This document shows, in pieces, positions 12,701 to 27,700 of a DNA stretch of 64,000 nt; the first letter of the stretch is position 1, and the number at the start of each line of letters is the position of its first letter. The notes beneath the pieces were generated by a model, which worked only from the letters and a program-made list of their open reading frames with translations, did not search any database and was not told where the DNA came from. The translations under genes were made by a program, and so were the position numbers. Origin of the DNA: Siphonodentalium dalli (lineage: Eukaryota; Mollusca; Scaphopoda; Gadilida; Siphonodentaliidae); NCBI GenBank assembly GCA_032622095.1, contig CP136063.1, positions 205,641,934 to 205,705,933 of the forward strand. Direction: 5' to 3'.

Positions 12701-15700
12701 GAATGTATCTTGCGCGGGGTACAAATTTTATCGGGTCGCCGAGCCCGTGCGACGCCCGTGCAGCGCATGCGCAGACGAGATCTCGGAAACGGGTGGAGCT
12801 ATCGACTTGAAATATGCTATGTGAATGTATCTTGCGCCGGGTACACATTTTATCGGGTCGCCGAGCCCGTGCGACGCCTGTGCAGCGCATGCGCAAACGA
12901 GATCTCGGAAACGGGTGGAGCTATCGACTTGAAATTTGGCATGTGAATGTATCTTGCGCCGGGTACAAATTTTCATGCGCAGACCAGATCTCGGAAACTG
13001 GTTGAGCTACCGAGTACAAATTTTTCTTATTGAAACGCGTGGAGCTAAACAATTTAAAAATATTTTTTAAAATGTCATGTTTCGGACAAGCCGCCGGTGG
13101 CGGGCTAACCTGCTAGTGTTTTATAAAAGGGAACATTTTCCTATTTACGGATGAAATTTTTAGACTTAACCCTTTCAGTGCCAAGTCCGATTTTTGTATC
13201 AACCCATATTTCCTTGATCATTTTTCAAATTTATTGATTATAATAATGTGATACATTGATGAAAAGAGCTCTTGGAGCTCTTTCCATCAATGTATCACAT
13301 TACTATAATCAATAAATTTTAGAGCTCTTTCCATCAATGTATCACATTATTATAATCAATAAATTTGAAAAATGATCAAGGAAATATGGGTTAAATAGCC
13401 CAATTGGAAAATTTCCTATCATATAGGGATTTCTAAATTCTAAAATTCTAAATTTTAAAGATATAGATTTAAATTTGACCTCCATTCCCTACCACCACAA
13501 ATACCAACTATGTCCTACACCCACCTCTGCCACCTTTCAGATATGCCCTACACCCACATCTGCCACCCTTCAACTACCCTCTACAGTCACCTCTGCCACC
13601 CTTTCCCACCAAATGAGTGCAGTACATGTCTCATAGAAATCTGTGATCAATACTTATATATTCTCGCCTATAGACTCGTCTCTCAATTCTCGATGTGTAC
13701 TATCGTTCTCCTATTGAACTTAGCGGTCATGAAATTAGATATGTGTTTGACTTATATTTATAGGTTACTCAAATGTCTGCTGAAGTACCATAGTTATAGT
13801 TGTCTGTCACATGCAATTCTGAATTATGGATTGTATTAATTAAATGGAGATAATGCTGTTTATGTGACATAGAAAGGTGGACACTACCAATTTGCATACA
13901 TAGAAATAGATGGTCTGCCATATCAATTGTAGGTTTAGATTATTCTGTAATTTTAGTACTTTATTTTTCCAACAACATTCATGGTAAATTATGTTGTTTT
14001 TGTTTTTTAACCCTTTCATGATGGGAGCTGTGCTGGTGCAGCATTATGTATTGGAAAATTTCCTACCATATAGTGATATTTTAAATTCTAAAATTCTAAA
14101 TCTCAAAGATAAAGTTGTAATTTTGTCCTCCAATCCCTACCACCAAAAGTAGCAACTATGCCCTGCACCTACCTTTGCCACCCTTCAACCACACTCTACA
14201 CCCACCTCTGCCACTCTTAAACTTTGCCCTACACCTACCTCTGCCACCCTTCAACCATGCCATACACCCAACTCAGCCACCCTTTCCCCATCAAATGAAT
14301 GGATTACATTTCTCATAGAAATTTGTGATCAATAGTTATATTCTCACAGACTCGGCACTCATTCCTCAATGTGTACTATCGTACTTCTATTGAATGCTGA
14401 GGTCACAAAATTAGATATGTGTTTGACTTATATCTATAGGTTTCTCAAATGTCTGCTCAAGTAGTCACATGTAACGCTGAGTCCGTATTTTTAAATTTTG
14501 TTCAATAAATGCATTTCCTAATTTACATCTTCATTTTGAATCAAATTTAGCAAGTCTATATTTATGGTGTCATAAAAATTCACTAATTTTGACATCTTCT
14601 ATTTCATGAGTGAATGCATTAATCTTATTGGGTCCAGGATGGAGAAAATAGGCAATTTCTATTTTTCTATAAAAACTTAACAGATTAGCCGCAAATCGAG
14701 CACATCACAGCAGTCATTATTTACAACAAGCTCTGTGTGATGGACTTCTTCCGTTGAATGGATAGCAAATTATAAAATACAACAGAATATTCTGTGCTGA
14801 CAAGCAGGAAATTACTAAACTAAAATATGGTTTCCCCAATCAATTTAACGTAAATTTACGAAACTCCCCAGGAGACTATCAAGTTGGTAAATGAGATTTT
14901 CGATATCGTTGTAGACTGATAAAAAAGCCCATCGAACATGTTTGATATTGCTACGCAATGTAGCTACATGTATCCTATATAAGCTGCGACCCAGCACAGG
15001 GATTTTGAGGGGGGTGCATTCACCTCAATATTTCTATCTCCACACATCCTGGATGTTATCTGAATTTCCAAATTTTAGGAATTATATATGGCTAGAGGGT
15101 CTATGTTGATTTCCAATTGCATCCCCCAGACCCAAATTCCCAAGTCCAGGAAATTTCATCTGAACCCTCCTCCTTCCTTTGGATTATCCGGAGATTCAGG
15201 GCATATAGCCGAGGGCGCCGTCCGTCCATTGGAGCATCTTGTCGTGCATCAAGCCTTCCATCTGTTCGCCCGAAAAAAAAACACCTTGTAACTCGGGTGT
15301 TTGTTGTGCTTTGACATGGTGATAGCACATGTTGGGGAATGGATACCCACATACTACAGGTTTTGTCCATTAAATTTTACCATAGTTATGGCCCTTGTTT
15401 GACTTGGAAAAGTTTTGAATTTTGTGTCCTTGGAACACTTCAGCTTATAACTCGGGCATGGATAATAAGATTTGTTTGTGCTTTGGCATGTTAATAACAC
15501 AGCTTGGGGGAAAGGATGTCGACTTACTGCAGGTTTTGTTCATTCATTTTCACCAGAGTTACAGTCCTTGTTTTGTGACTATGAAAATTTCAGCTTGAAA
15601 CTTGGGCAATGATTATTGGATTTGATGTGTTGATAGCCCAGTTTAGTAAGCAAGGATACTCACTTCTTGGTTAGAAAAGTTTCCATCCCTACAAATATTT

Positions 15701-18700
15701 AGTATTGCCCACTCTCTAAACTGAGATTCAGGGGTATACGCAATGCTTGACGTTGCACTTGTTTATGTTATAGGCTGACCTACAGGCAAGCATTCATATA
15801 CTTGAAATGTTTTCGGGTAGTAACATGGCTCCAGTCGCAGAACTGAAGCCCTGCCCCCTCCCTGTCACCACATCCCTGTCACCACATCCCTATATGCTAT
15901 ATTACCAGCTGTGATTTATGTGTTTTTATAGGCTGACCTACAGACAAGCTCTCAGAGACTCATGTTGTCGGGTAGTAACATGGCTCCAGTTGCAGAACTT
16001 ACTCCGAACCTCAGTATTGATGACGTAATACACCACGAGGTCAAAGAGCTTGGAACACACATGTAAGTGATGAACAGTGATATATTCATGCCCTAGTAAT
16101 TTAGTGGTGGTGTTAAATCGGAAAAAATAGTAATTTAGGGGTGTTAAATCATAAGAAATAGTAAGTTTATATGTGTGTTAAGTCAGAAGAAATAGTAAGT
16201 TAGGTGTGTTCAGTCAGAAGAAATAGTAACTTAGGGGTGTTAAATCAGAAGAAATAATAACTTAGGGGTGTTAATTCAGAAGAAATAGTAACTTAGGGGT
16301 GATAAATCAGAAGAAATATTAACTTAGGGGTGTTAATTCAGAAAATATAGTAACTAATGTTGTAAAATAAGAATAAATAGTAACGTTATTAGTAATTAAA
16401 TATGCCTGTTCATCAAATATAGATACCAGTGTGATATCTCTAGTATCAACAAAATTCAGTGTTTACCTGATACAATTGTGTGAAAGAAGTACAAAACAGA
16501 TTTCACTGTAAAGTTTGCTTAAATTGGTTTCTGTAAGAAGTTTGACAGTGGTATTAGAATTGTTTCAAATCAGTTTTGCAAAAAAAAAATCTTCAGCCTC
16601 TTTTTTCAGTTACCTTGGTTACATTTTCATCATCAGTTTCAAAATGAAGATGACCAGTTTTGGAGTATTAGTGGCCAATACTAGTGTTCATAAATATCTT
16701 GATCTTCATTTTCTCCTATTTTTTTAAAATTTTAGTTTAGTATGTGCTGTTAGCTATACCACAGCTGCTGGAGACAAAATGGCGTTCAGAAAATTCTTCA
16801 AATTTCAGGTATGTTCCAGTAACTACCAGTGTTCGCGCTGTCGGTAGCCAAATTAGCCAATGGCTAATATTTTTCGAATTTGGCTAATAAAAATTTCATT
16901 TGGCTAAACTTTTGGCTAAACTTTTTTTGACCCCAAATGGAGACTGAAAGCATGAATTTTTGGCAAGTGGGTTTTCAATTCTGTGATGTGAACGATCTAG
17001 TCCGAAAACATCGTAAGTGGGAATATATCGCCGAATGTACAAAGGGAACTCGATCGCGAACAGTACAAAGGGAAACCCGTCACTCTGCACGAAACAGCAA
17101 AAAATCATTATTTTACATTTAATCCGCTAATCCCCCATTGTCTGTCTGGTCACTCACGGGACTCCTGCACAATGCATGTTTATGATGACATTGTATTTAT
17201 GATGGTCAAGGTTTAATTATGAGCACCAAGTGTAAGACAATAGCTTAATCAGCCAAATGTGAATCACGACAGATATTTTGTGGCTATTAAGTTGTCGTCA
17301 ATACCGATACAATCAAAATAATATGCATGCTTTTATGACAGATTGTAATGTGATAATGGCGTAACAATATTCAGTTATTAGTTTCCAGATGTCACTTAAA
17401 TATTTTCGCAAGGATAATTAATGTTTAATGATTTAAAAAAAGATATTAATATAAAACATATTGATATAAAAATATTAATGACATTAAGAAGGACAATCCC
17501 GGGTGGTTACACCCCCCCCCCCCCCCCCCCAATCACTCTTTCACATAAAGAATATTAATTTTTAATAAATGATATATATAAAAATATTTCTAGTTCATCA
17601 AAATTAGTTAAATGATTGTGTATTTTACCTGTGTCTGTTAGATTTGACGTTTTAGTCATTAATTGTGAACCGACCAGAAAACGATGATTTAATTTGGCCA
17701 TAGTTTTTATTAATTTGGCTAAAAAACATTTGGCTAAAGTTTTTTTCGGTCCAGCGCGAACACTGGTAACTACAAACCAACAAAAAGTTTAACTTAGACT
17801 TAGGCAATTGAAATAATACACCTGTGTTCTCAGGTAACTAGATCTCAATTTAAAGATGAGGGAGGGTGGCTATTTATTTTAATTTTTTATCAAAATCTGG
17901 AAAACATACTCCAGAAACAAACAAAAATTCAATTTCCTTGTTCAAATCCAATATTTCTAACAGAAAATATTGGAAAAAATGTTTGACAAGGCTTTTAAAA
18001 AAAAAACATTTTTGTGACGACTGAGGTGCCTCAGAGCATGGCATTTTTGTTTATTTGGCCTTATAGATAAACTGTTGTCACCCCCCCCCCCCCCCCCCCC
18101 CACATTAGGGGCCCAAATTATATATTATCTAAATTGCTAGATCTGTAATTTTTAAGTAAATGTTAAAGGTACTCAAGGCGTTCGGAGTGGGTTCATACAA
18201 AATAATATAAAAGTCTGTAAAACAACTGTCATCAAAAGGTTCATGTAAAAATAGATTTTGCAACAATTGAGAGCCTCCCTGGAGGACCTTCCTCGACTAA
18301 ATTTAAAAATAGATTGAATTTTTATTATTTTTATTATTAATAACTCCCCTATAATAGATTTCCCATGTCAAAACCAATGATTATGTAAACATTACTGTTA
18401 CAGTGGAATTACTGATTAAATTCTACTTAGTCCAGAAAGATACCACATTTTATTCAATACTTGACAGTAAACACTGGAAAATGTCAAAGCATTGAAAATT
18501 ATTCAAAAAAATCATATTTAGACAGTAAATTAGACTAATAAATTTGTACTTACTACACGATTTGCAATATTTGTCGACAAAATCATTGTAACAGTTTTGT
18601 TTACATAACAATGGCTTATAACGCTCAAATTGATTTTATTCGACAGCTGTATATAATTAATATAAGAACAAAGTTGATCTATTTCATGTTTTTCTTAGTG

Positions 18701-21700
18701 GTGATGTTTTCACACTTTTATAATTTTTGCACATTTACCAACTGTGAGTGCCTTTGGTCCCTTTGGATCTACTATTCAGGCATGCTACTATTCAGGCGTG
18801 CTACTATTCAGACATGCTACTATTCAGGCATGCTACTATTCAGGCATGTTCCTTTTCAATGAAAGACAGAGCTGATATTGGTAAAAAATAAATTGGTTCG
18901 TAATCAACTCGAAACATTGTATATGCGTGAGCCATTTTACCAGAAAGAGTGTTAATTTATCAGGCATTCAGGTATCAATATATTCTTTTTTAGGAAATTT
19001 AGCAGAAATATCCCATAAATTATTTAAATCTTTTTATCCAGACATTTTACATGTTATCAGCTGTGGAGTTCTCAAATAGAATTCTATATCAATGAACTAA
19101 TGTGTGACAATGCTCAAGGCTGAGTGAAGTGTACTGACTAAGCAAGCCTTCAAATAGTGTGTCTGTATGTCACTTGAGGTCCCCAGAGGGTGTATGTCAT
19201 GTTGCTATCCTGTACATTGGGCTAGCATCACTAAATTTACACTCTCGGTACCTCATTCTGCTCAGGCCTCATCTTCTGGAGTCTCAAATTAACATTATTT
19301 TTAGTTACTTTTTCCTTTCTGTCAGTTTCTAGATTCCATAATTTGGGGATCAAATATAGGGTCTATTTGGGCAAAATTCTTAACAAGCTAACTTTTATAT
19401 CATTGAACCTCAATGTTAATGAATATCCTGTTGTCATTATTAAAGGGACAGGCCCAGTTGGAATGTCTTAATTTGAACAAAAATTAGTATACTACTCCAT
19501 TGAAAAGCTTATTTAACCTGGGAGAGGGGGTCTCCACCTCTAGGCTACGGCTACTTTATGTAGAATGCATGGTTTCCGCTAGTGCTAAATTGTAGGGTCC
19601 CTAGAACCTAGGATAGGATGGGCCGACCATGGTTTGGCCCTTCGTATGCAAATTTTGAAATTCCATGACCAAAAACCCTTGCGCCAGAGAATATTGCTAT
19701 AAAAATATGAAAATATTAAGCAATTTCACTGAATTTATCACCTATGAACAAAATACAATCCTGGATCATTATAATCTTGAACGCGGAATTCCTACATGTA
19801 TTTATGAACTTGTCAATTTTCATAATGATATGATTATGTGTTCCCATTTAAACTCGTAATTTTTCACAGAAATATTAGTATGCGGATGGATTAACACTTT
19901 CAGTGCCAAGTCCGATTTTTAGAGCTCTTTCCATCAATGTATCACATTATTATAATCAATAAATTTGAAAAATGATCAACGAAATATGGGTTGATACATA
20001 AATTGGACTTGGCACTGAAAGGGTTAACAGATGATTGATAGTACAAACCAGACGATAGCATTGTATCCTGACCTCTGATATTTTTGCATATATATCGTTA
20101 TCCTCATTTTAGGGAATGACTCTTTGAATTTGTTTCCAGACCAAATTGAAACACATTGATCTGTTGCAATTTGTGGCATTAATGGAAACCAAATACAACC
20201 AGACCTGTACAAAACATTTCTTTTTATATTGATTGACGCCCCATTTATTTGAAACAAATTTGGGTACCAAACCCCCACCGGCCTAGCGGAAACCCTGAGA
20301 ATGTCAAATAGCTCACCTTGACAAATAGAGGGATCAGATATTGCCTGATTACCCAGTCCTCAATGGCAAGTGGAGATTCAATGAGTTAATTATAAATTAA
20401 TCATTTATTCTGTATGTAATCTGACAATAATGAAATTATCCGTGGGCCAAATTTCAAAAGGGCTTTAGTTTTCGATTTCGCTCCACTTTGTCCGAACAAA
20501 GGTGTCTTTATATCAAATTAAAGCTTGTCATCTCCTGGATTATAAAATAGTTGTTCCCAGGCTGGCAAATTGTCCAAACATGGCGAAATTATGGGGGATA
20601 ACTCCTAGAATTTTACCCAATTATTTTCCAGCAACCATTGTGAGAGTGAATGACCATTACATCAAGATTAATCAAAATATTGTTTCGAAGTTATACCAAA
20701 AACATCAGCAATGATTAATTTTTCAGCAGATATGAACATTGTACAGCTATGGATATGAGATATTGTATCTACATGTATTGGGTCAAAACTAACCCTAGCC
20801 ATAAATTATGCAATATATATATTTCGCCATATCGCTCCCGTGTTTGTGATGATGACAAATTGTACCACAGTGTTTTTAGACCAAATTAGCTGGTTCATAG
20901 TGCTATAATAATAGTGCACAATAAATTTAATAGTTACCGGCTATATCTCTTTTTTGTGTGTGAAAAATTACCAAAAAAATAAAATTTCCCCCAGTTATTA
21001 TCATTGTAAAATGAACAATTCATGGTATATGTCACTCTTTTTACATCAATAATACTAAGGAAGGACTGCGTTCTCAGAAAGCATTCAGAATGATGTGCCC
21101 AGTTGCTGCATAGAGAGTGCACGCTGCGTTTCACTGGCAGCACATATAAAATTTTACTTTATCATCAACAACCATGATATAGACTATGAGCCAACATTTG
21201 GAAACCCTCCCTCCCCTCTGCATAATTTTGAAAACCCCATTATAATTATAGAGCATACATGACATGCCACATCGTTTTTTACCCCCTGCAACGAAGTTGT
21301 GGGTGGGGGGGTATACTGCAATCAGCTTGTCCATCCCTTCATATTCGTCCGTGGACACAAATTTGTCTGGACTTTTTCTCAGTTGTTTTTTGATCATTTT
21401 CCGTGAAACTTGGCACAGACATCAACCACCATGGGAATCTGTGCACCTGCCATTATGACATCTATCGGATGCGTGTATACACACCCACCTCGGCAACACA
21501 GCCACCTAGGGTACACATGTAAATCTCACCATGACCACGCAATCACTCCATTTAAGCCTAAACACCATACAAATCGCCATTTATATACACCAGATCAATG
21601 ACCACAAACCCAAACCATATATTCCTGTACACCCACACATGACTATGCTGTCACACATTGTATACCTATTCACCTCACACATCCACTCAATGTACACTCA

Positions 21701-24700
21701 TACACCTCATCATTGCCATGCAGTCACACCAGATGTACATGTGCACCCACCCATGACCATATAGTCACTCCTATATCCACATCATTGATGACCATGTACT
21801 AACTCCCTGTATGCATATTCACCTCACTGTTGACCATACAGTCTCTCCCTGTATACATATTCACATCAACCATGACCAAAGAGCCACTCAAGATAAACTT
21901 TTACAGGTATATATATGCACCTCACCGAAGGCCATACAGCTCATCCAGATATATCAATACACTGCACCCTCGACTGGTCATCATCTCCAGACTTGCATAT
22001 ACACCTCACTCATGGCCATTCAGCAACTCGCTGTATTCGCATACACTCCATCCATTGTCATACAACCACTCCATGTATACTGACAGCCACGCCAGATACA
22101 CAAATACACCCACTCTTGACAACAAGGACACTCCTTCTATACCAATACACTCCGGTATTCCATGTATGCATATGTACTTGAACCATGACCATACAGCCAC
22201 TCCCTCTGTATCTATACACCCATTCCATGACCACACTGCCAACACATGTATACATATACACCTACCAATGAAAATATAGCCACTCCAAGTATACCCATAC
22301 ACCCTACCATAACCATACAACTACAGGTGCCACGATTATTGATTTTGATAATCGATAATCGTTTATCATAAACCACCAGCAATGACCAATGAGCACAATG
22401 TATTCAATACCAACACAGTTCTTAACGATGTCATCATAGTCATGGTTGTAATATTTGCGAGTTCTTTGGCGTGAATGTAGAGTTTAATTTCTGTGTTATG
22501 AGTAGCCAAACATAAAACAATATAAAAGTAGGAATGCATGACGGACCGCCGGCGGTTCCTAAAAAATGGAATCTAATGTTATGGAAACTATAAGTTTCAG
22601 CAAACTTCCAGAGCGTGGATAACAATCACAATGGTCTGCACTACACCCAAATTTCATCCGCAAAGTATTTGAATTTCATTCACCGGTCAGCACACGATAA
22701 GCGATAGCCTGTACTGGTCATCAATATGATATACCGGTATATGCACAATGTCAATAAACTCCCCACTGGTCCAATCAAGGTCGAGTGCATTCAGTTCATT
22801 GATCGCGATGACAGTTCAAAGACGTAGTGCTGCCTTTCTTGTAGAAATATACAATGACGTCGCCATAAGTTCAAAGCTGCAGTGTCGCCAATTTGTAGAA
22901 TATACAATGACCCAAAGAGTAACAATGTCACATCATCAAATGAACTGACAACTGTTTGCAACATACATGTATTAGCAGTACTCATATTGTCGGAATCTAT
23001 TTGATACACAATTGTTAACCCCTCATTTGTAGATTAAACTGTCACTGTAATACAAACAAGGTATCCAATAATACCCGGCATTTTCAGACGTCCGAAATAA
23101 CCCAGATTAATCGACGACGGAAATGGTAAATGGTAATCGATTATCGGCTTTATCAATGGTTCATCGATTATACGATTAAACGTGGCACTCCTACATACAA
23201 CACATTCATGTATACCATTACACCCCATGGATGACCACACATCCGCTCTGTGTATACCCATATCACCGATTTGATTGATTGACGTGCTTATGAACCTATG
23301 TCCTGTTATCACATGTTAAATAGAAGTCTGATTATAAATATAAATCTGACTTGATTTCTGTGTGATATATGTCCCTATTTTATAACCAATGTTATAAATA
23401 TGTATGAAAATTAAGATTTTGATTTAATTTTTTACATTCCCATCGCCATTTTGGCAGCCATCTTGGACCTCGTGACAATTATTAAATTCACCTTGTATAT
23501 AATTTTATACTTATATCTATTTGTGCTTGTTTTAAAATATTTCTCAAATTTTAGTTTGTCAACATATTTTCTGTGAAATTGTGTATATATGACACAAGAG
23601 CCACATACAACAGCAAATAATGGGTGAAATTATTAGTCAATAAACGCTCTCTAAATTCAAAGAATTGTTTTCAACTCAAGATACGTATGACAAGTTTGTC
23701 GTATCAAGTACGTCAACAAGGACCTATTGAATTAGAAACCAACCATTTACTGGATAGAGATGCTCCCTATAATGTAATTGATCGAATAAGAACAATTTGG
23801 CAGTGCACGTATGTTTGTATTCAAGAAAAATACGATCAGAATTGAAAAAGATCCATTTTTGTTTTATTTTCAGTTAAAATTTCAAATTTTCATGGTTTTT
23901 CGCACAGATTTCAAAACTTCGCATTAAATATGTGATTGTGTATCTCAGGCAGATTTGTTCATGGACACATCGTTTTGTATAATCAATACACTTGTATGAT
24001 AAATGACATTAGATGGTGAGAAAGTATCTCCCATGTGAAACATTGAACTGTGATTCTTCCATTTGTATACTCTGTCTAATTTGCTATAGGGCTAGACAGT
24101 GTTTGCCTTAATTTGGTGTATATACATGAGGCGTGTTTTGTATTAATGTAATGCTTTTATCCATGACGTGTGGATGGATAAAGGGTTGAAATTTATTTTA
24201 AAAGGTCCCATTGACACATGCGGCAAGTGACTACGTATGTATGTCTGGGCAAAGTAAAAGTCGTCTAATCATTGAATATTTAGTAGTTCGCATGGAGCCA
24301 TATTCTGATTGTATTGTGGGTTGAATATAATTTATAGGGTGGAGTTAGTTTTTGTCCTAAATATGCTACATGTATATCCCTCCACTATTTTTTCAATATT
24401 CCACACACATGCATGGTAGATATATTCGGAGTATTATCACTTTGCAATCTGTTTCAACTATGAAGCAATTGAAATTCCATCATTTTATTATGAATTTTGG
24501 CAATTTAAAGGCCGATTTTCCACTAAAAAAATGCAAAAACAATACATAATATTACCTTCAGTGTACAAAATTATATTCTGACTGAATTTGATTACATAAA
24601 AACAATTCAGAATTGATTTGATTTCATAGTTGTGCTGGTTAGACAATAGCATTAAATCCTAAACAAAATTGTGATTCTTTGGGGCTGGGTTAAGTATTAC

Positions 24701-27700
24701 TCAATATTTGTCCCCCGAAAAAACCATTCTGGGGACTATTAATATAGCCGGTGTCGCACCGTCTGTGCGTGCGTCCGGAAATGGTTTCCGGATGATAACT
24801 TTAGTTTCGGTTATTAGATCAAAAGCAAATTTCATAGGTGAGTTTATCATACCAAAATACAGGTCAAGTTCGAATATGGGTTTGCTCCGCCCATTTTTGT
24901 GAGAGTTATGGCCCTTTTTTTACTTAGAATCTTGTAATTTTCTGGTTTCCGGATGACAACTTCAGTTTGTGTGATCATATCTGAACCAAATTTGGAATGT
25001 GCGTTTATCAGCTCGAAATACAGGTCAAGTTCGAATATGAGTACGATCCACCCATTTTTGTCTGGTTGCTTCGGATTTAGGGTCCTTGTTATTTTTTTCA
25101 GAAAAGCTGATGCCCCCAATGAAGCCACTTTTTCGGGGGACACTGTGGCCAGACGGCCTTTTATTCAAACTTATCACAGCTTTAGATTCTGGATTATAGC
25201 GTCATAAAGTGTAGTCAATGATGATGTTTTCAGTTTAATTGCAACCTCATATAATCTGGATAGTTTTATATAGGCATGGTGTCAAATTTCATCAAAAAAA
25301 TAATTTTTCTGTTTTTTGTTCACCAATTCTACAATTTGAATGAGATTTTTCCAAAAACGTTTAGCCATATATCATGAAATTATTTATCGTTCCATAAATT
25401 ATCATATTTTGAATGAAATATATCAATTTTAGACCAGTGATCCTTCATTGACTGCCATACTAGGATAAAAATCCTATATTTTAATAGGGGCAGGAGTTAT
25501 CTCCCGTAGTTTTGACCATGTTTGGATACTTTGCCAGCCTGGCAACATATATTTTCTGATGTGGGAGATAATAGCCTTTAATTTGATGTATAGAAACCAT
25601 TGTTCGGTCAAAGTGGAGCAAAAGTGATCTTTTTTTGTTTGGCGCACAGACTAGATGATTTGGCAAATTTATGTATACCACATGAGTATTGTTTTCAAGT
25701 ATAGAAATTAGAATAATTGTGATTGCCAGCTCCCTACTTGCTTTCAGTATAGGACAAAACCAGAGTGTTCTATTAGTATTATTGAATATATAAGTCGATT
25801 GATTATAAAATCTTGTATTCGTAGAAATTACTAGAATACTTTAATGTAGTACTTTATTCTACAGGTGCTGAAGCCATTGGATGTGAAGACTAAGTTCTAT
25901 AATGCTGAGGTGAGACATATTCTAATAACTATTATGATATTTCAGAAATGGATGTTAATTTGCTTGCATTCCATGGAGTATGGATGCAAGTTGGTCTGAC
26001 ATTTTGTGTAGCACGCGAAAGCATTACTCTATTGATCGCAACAAAATCAACGTCCATTTCTTATATTTATATTCAACTTGCAGATTAAAATTTATTAATT
26101 TACATGTAGCACCTGTTTTGAATATTAATCTGGTATTGCGTTGCAAGTTGTGTCCAACCTTACATCACCTCGTGCAGTGTTTGCGCTGGACCAAAAAATC
26201 TTCTGGCCAAAATAGAGGCCAAATGAAATTTTTAGTGGCCAAATTAAAACAACTTTGGCCAAATTAAATCCTCATTTTCTGGGCTCACAATTGATGACTA
26301 ACTTATATTTTTTAAGTATATAACTCTCTCACTTTATATCACGTCGCTGACACCATGTTTGCCAACTAATCAAGTAATGGGTGTGTGTTAGTTAGTTAGT
26401 TGCTATTTTTGCCAAAATAAAACAACAGTTCTGTTGCTTATTATCGTGAGGTGTTGAATACCTATTGTTGTATTAATAACCTTTATGGTGTGAAATGCGA
26501 TCGCTGGTACATCGAATTATAGGATAATGCATTTACTTATTTCATCTTAGATGCCTAATAATATGAGTGTACATTGAGTGGATGTGTGGTCATGTGTGAA
26601 GTGAATAGGTATAAAAAATAATAATCATTATGATATAACCAGTGCAGAGATTAAGGTTTTTGATGATTAGTAATCGCCATTCTACAACCATCACCATTCA
26701 ATCAATCAACGCTGCCCTTACAAAATAAATTTGGTTGTCATCGTATGATGTATCCGAAGTACGAAACCTGCATAAAAAAAACAGCGATATTTCTCCGCCT
26801 AACTTTGTTGATCTCTTCAGTGCTTTTTGAATTTGTTGTGAAAAAAATGTTTGGCCAAATGAAATTTTTTTTGGCCACCGACAGAGAGACCACTGCCCTC
26901 ATGATTGGAAAGTGCCAACTGATGACAATTTCAGTCCAACAATTTGACAGAAATTAGGAAAATATTTCACTTTTGATCTAAAAACAAAATATATTTCACA
27001 CTTAATACTTTTTGTGATATCAAACCATTTAGAAAAAATTCAACCAACTTTTGGTCTGAAATTCCCCCCACCAAAGCCACCCCTGTCGCCATGTCCCTGG
27101 TTCGCTTCTCTCAGGGAACCCTCACAAATTTGTGATGAGATTCACGAGACAGAGGTCAGAGTTCAGACAGTGTTTCAATCTTAATCCATGTGCAGTGTGC
27201 CCTGTGACAAGGGACTATGATTGTTATAGTCTCGCCCCGCTCATGTGTTAAATGAGTCTAAATGCTCAGTAGTCGGCAGATATTGTTCGTATATGAATTC
27301 CAATACCCACAAATTCACTGATGCTCAGATTTCCTCCTCTTGGAAGACGTAAGTGGCAATGGTGTTATATCCCCATGGACCAGCCTAGAGGTTTCAAAAT
27401 GGGAGAAGTCACTTGTCCATGATTGGTTATTAGTGAGAAGTGAACTATTATCAGGGAGAAATAACAATGTCTGAATTTCAAATTTCACACCAAGATCATC
27501 CTTCTGTGATCCAATAAGTATTATGCAACAAAAGAGGCCATAAAACCATTATGAATAATAATAATAATAATAGTAAGATCACCATTATAATCAGTAAATA
27601 TACTTTAAATATGCTGTTAGGACATACTAGTATGCATGCTAGTCACTTCTCTCTGGGACAAAAATTGGGAGAAGTGGCCTCTAGGCTGATTACTGATATG

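Noticed and set aside
12513-13005. Six overlapping open frames rich in Arg, Ala and Cys
   Set aside because: All come from the 122-bp GC-rich repeat, with repeat-periodic sequence in both strands.
21531-22320. Open frames of 77 to 149 codons on both strands
   Set aside because: Overlapping frames produced by the 42-bp minisatellite; no conserved protein pattern.
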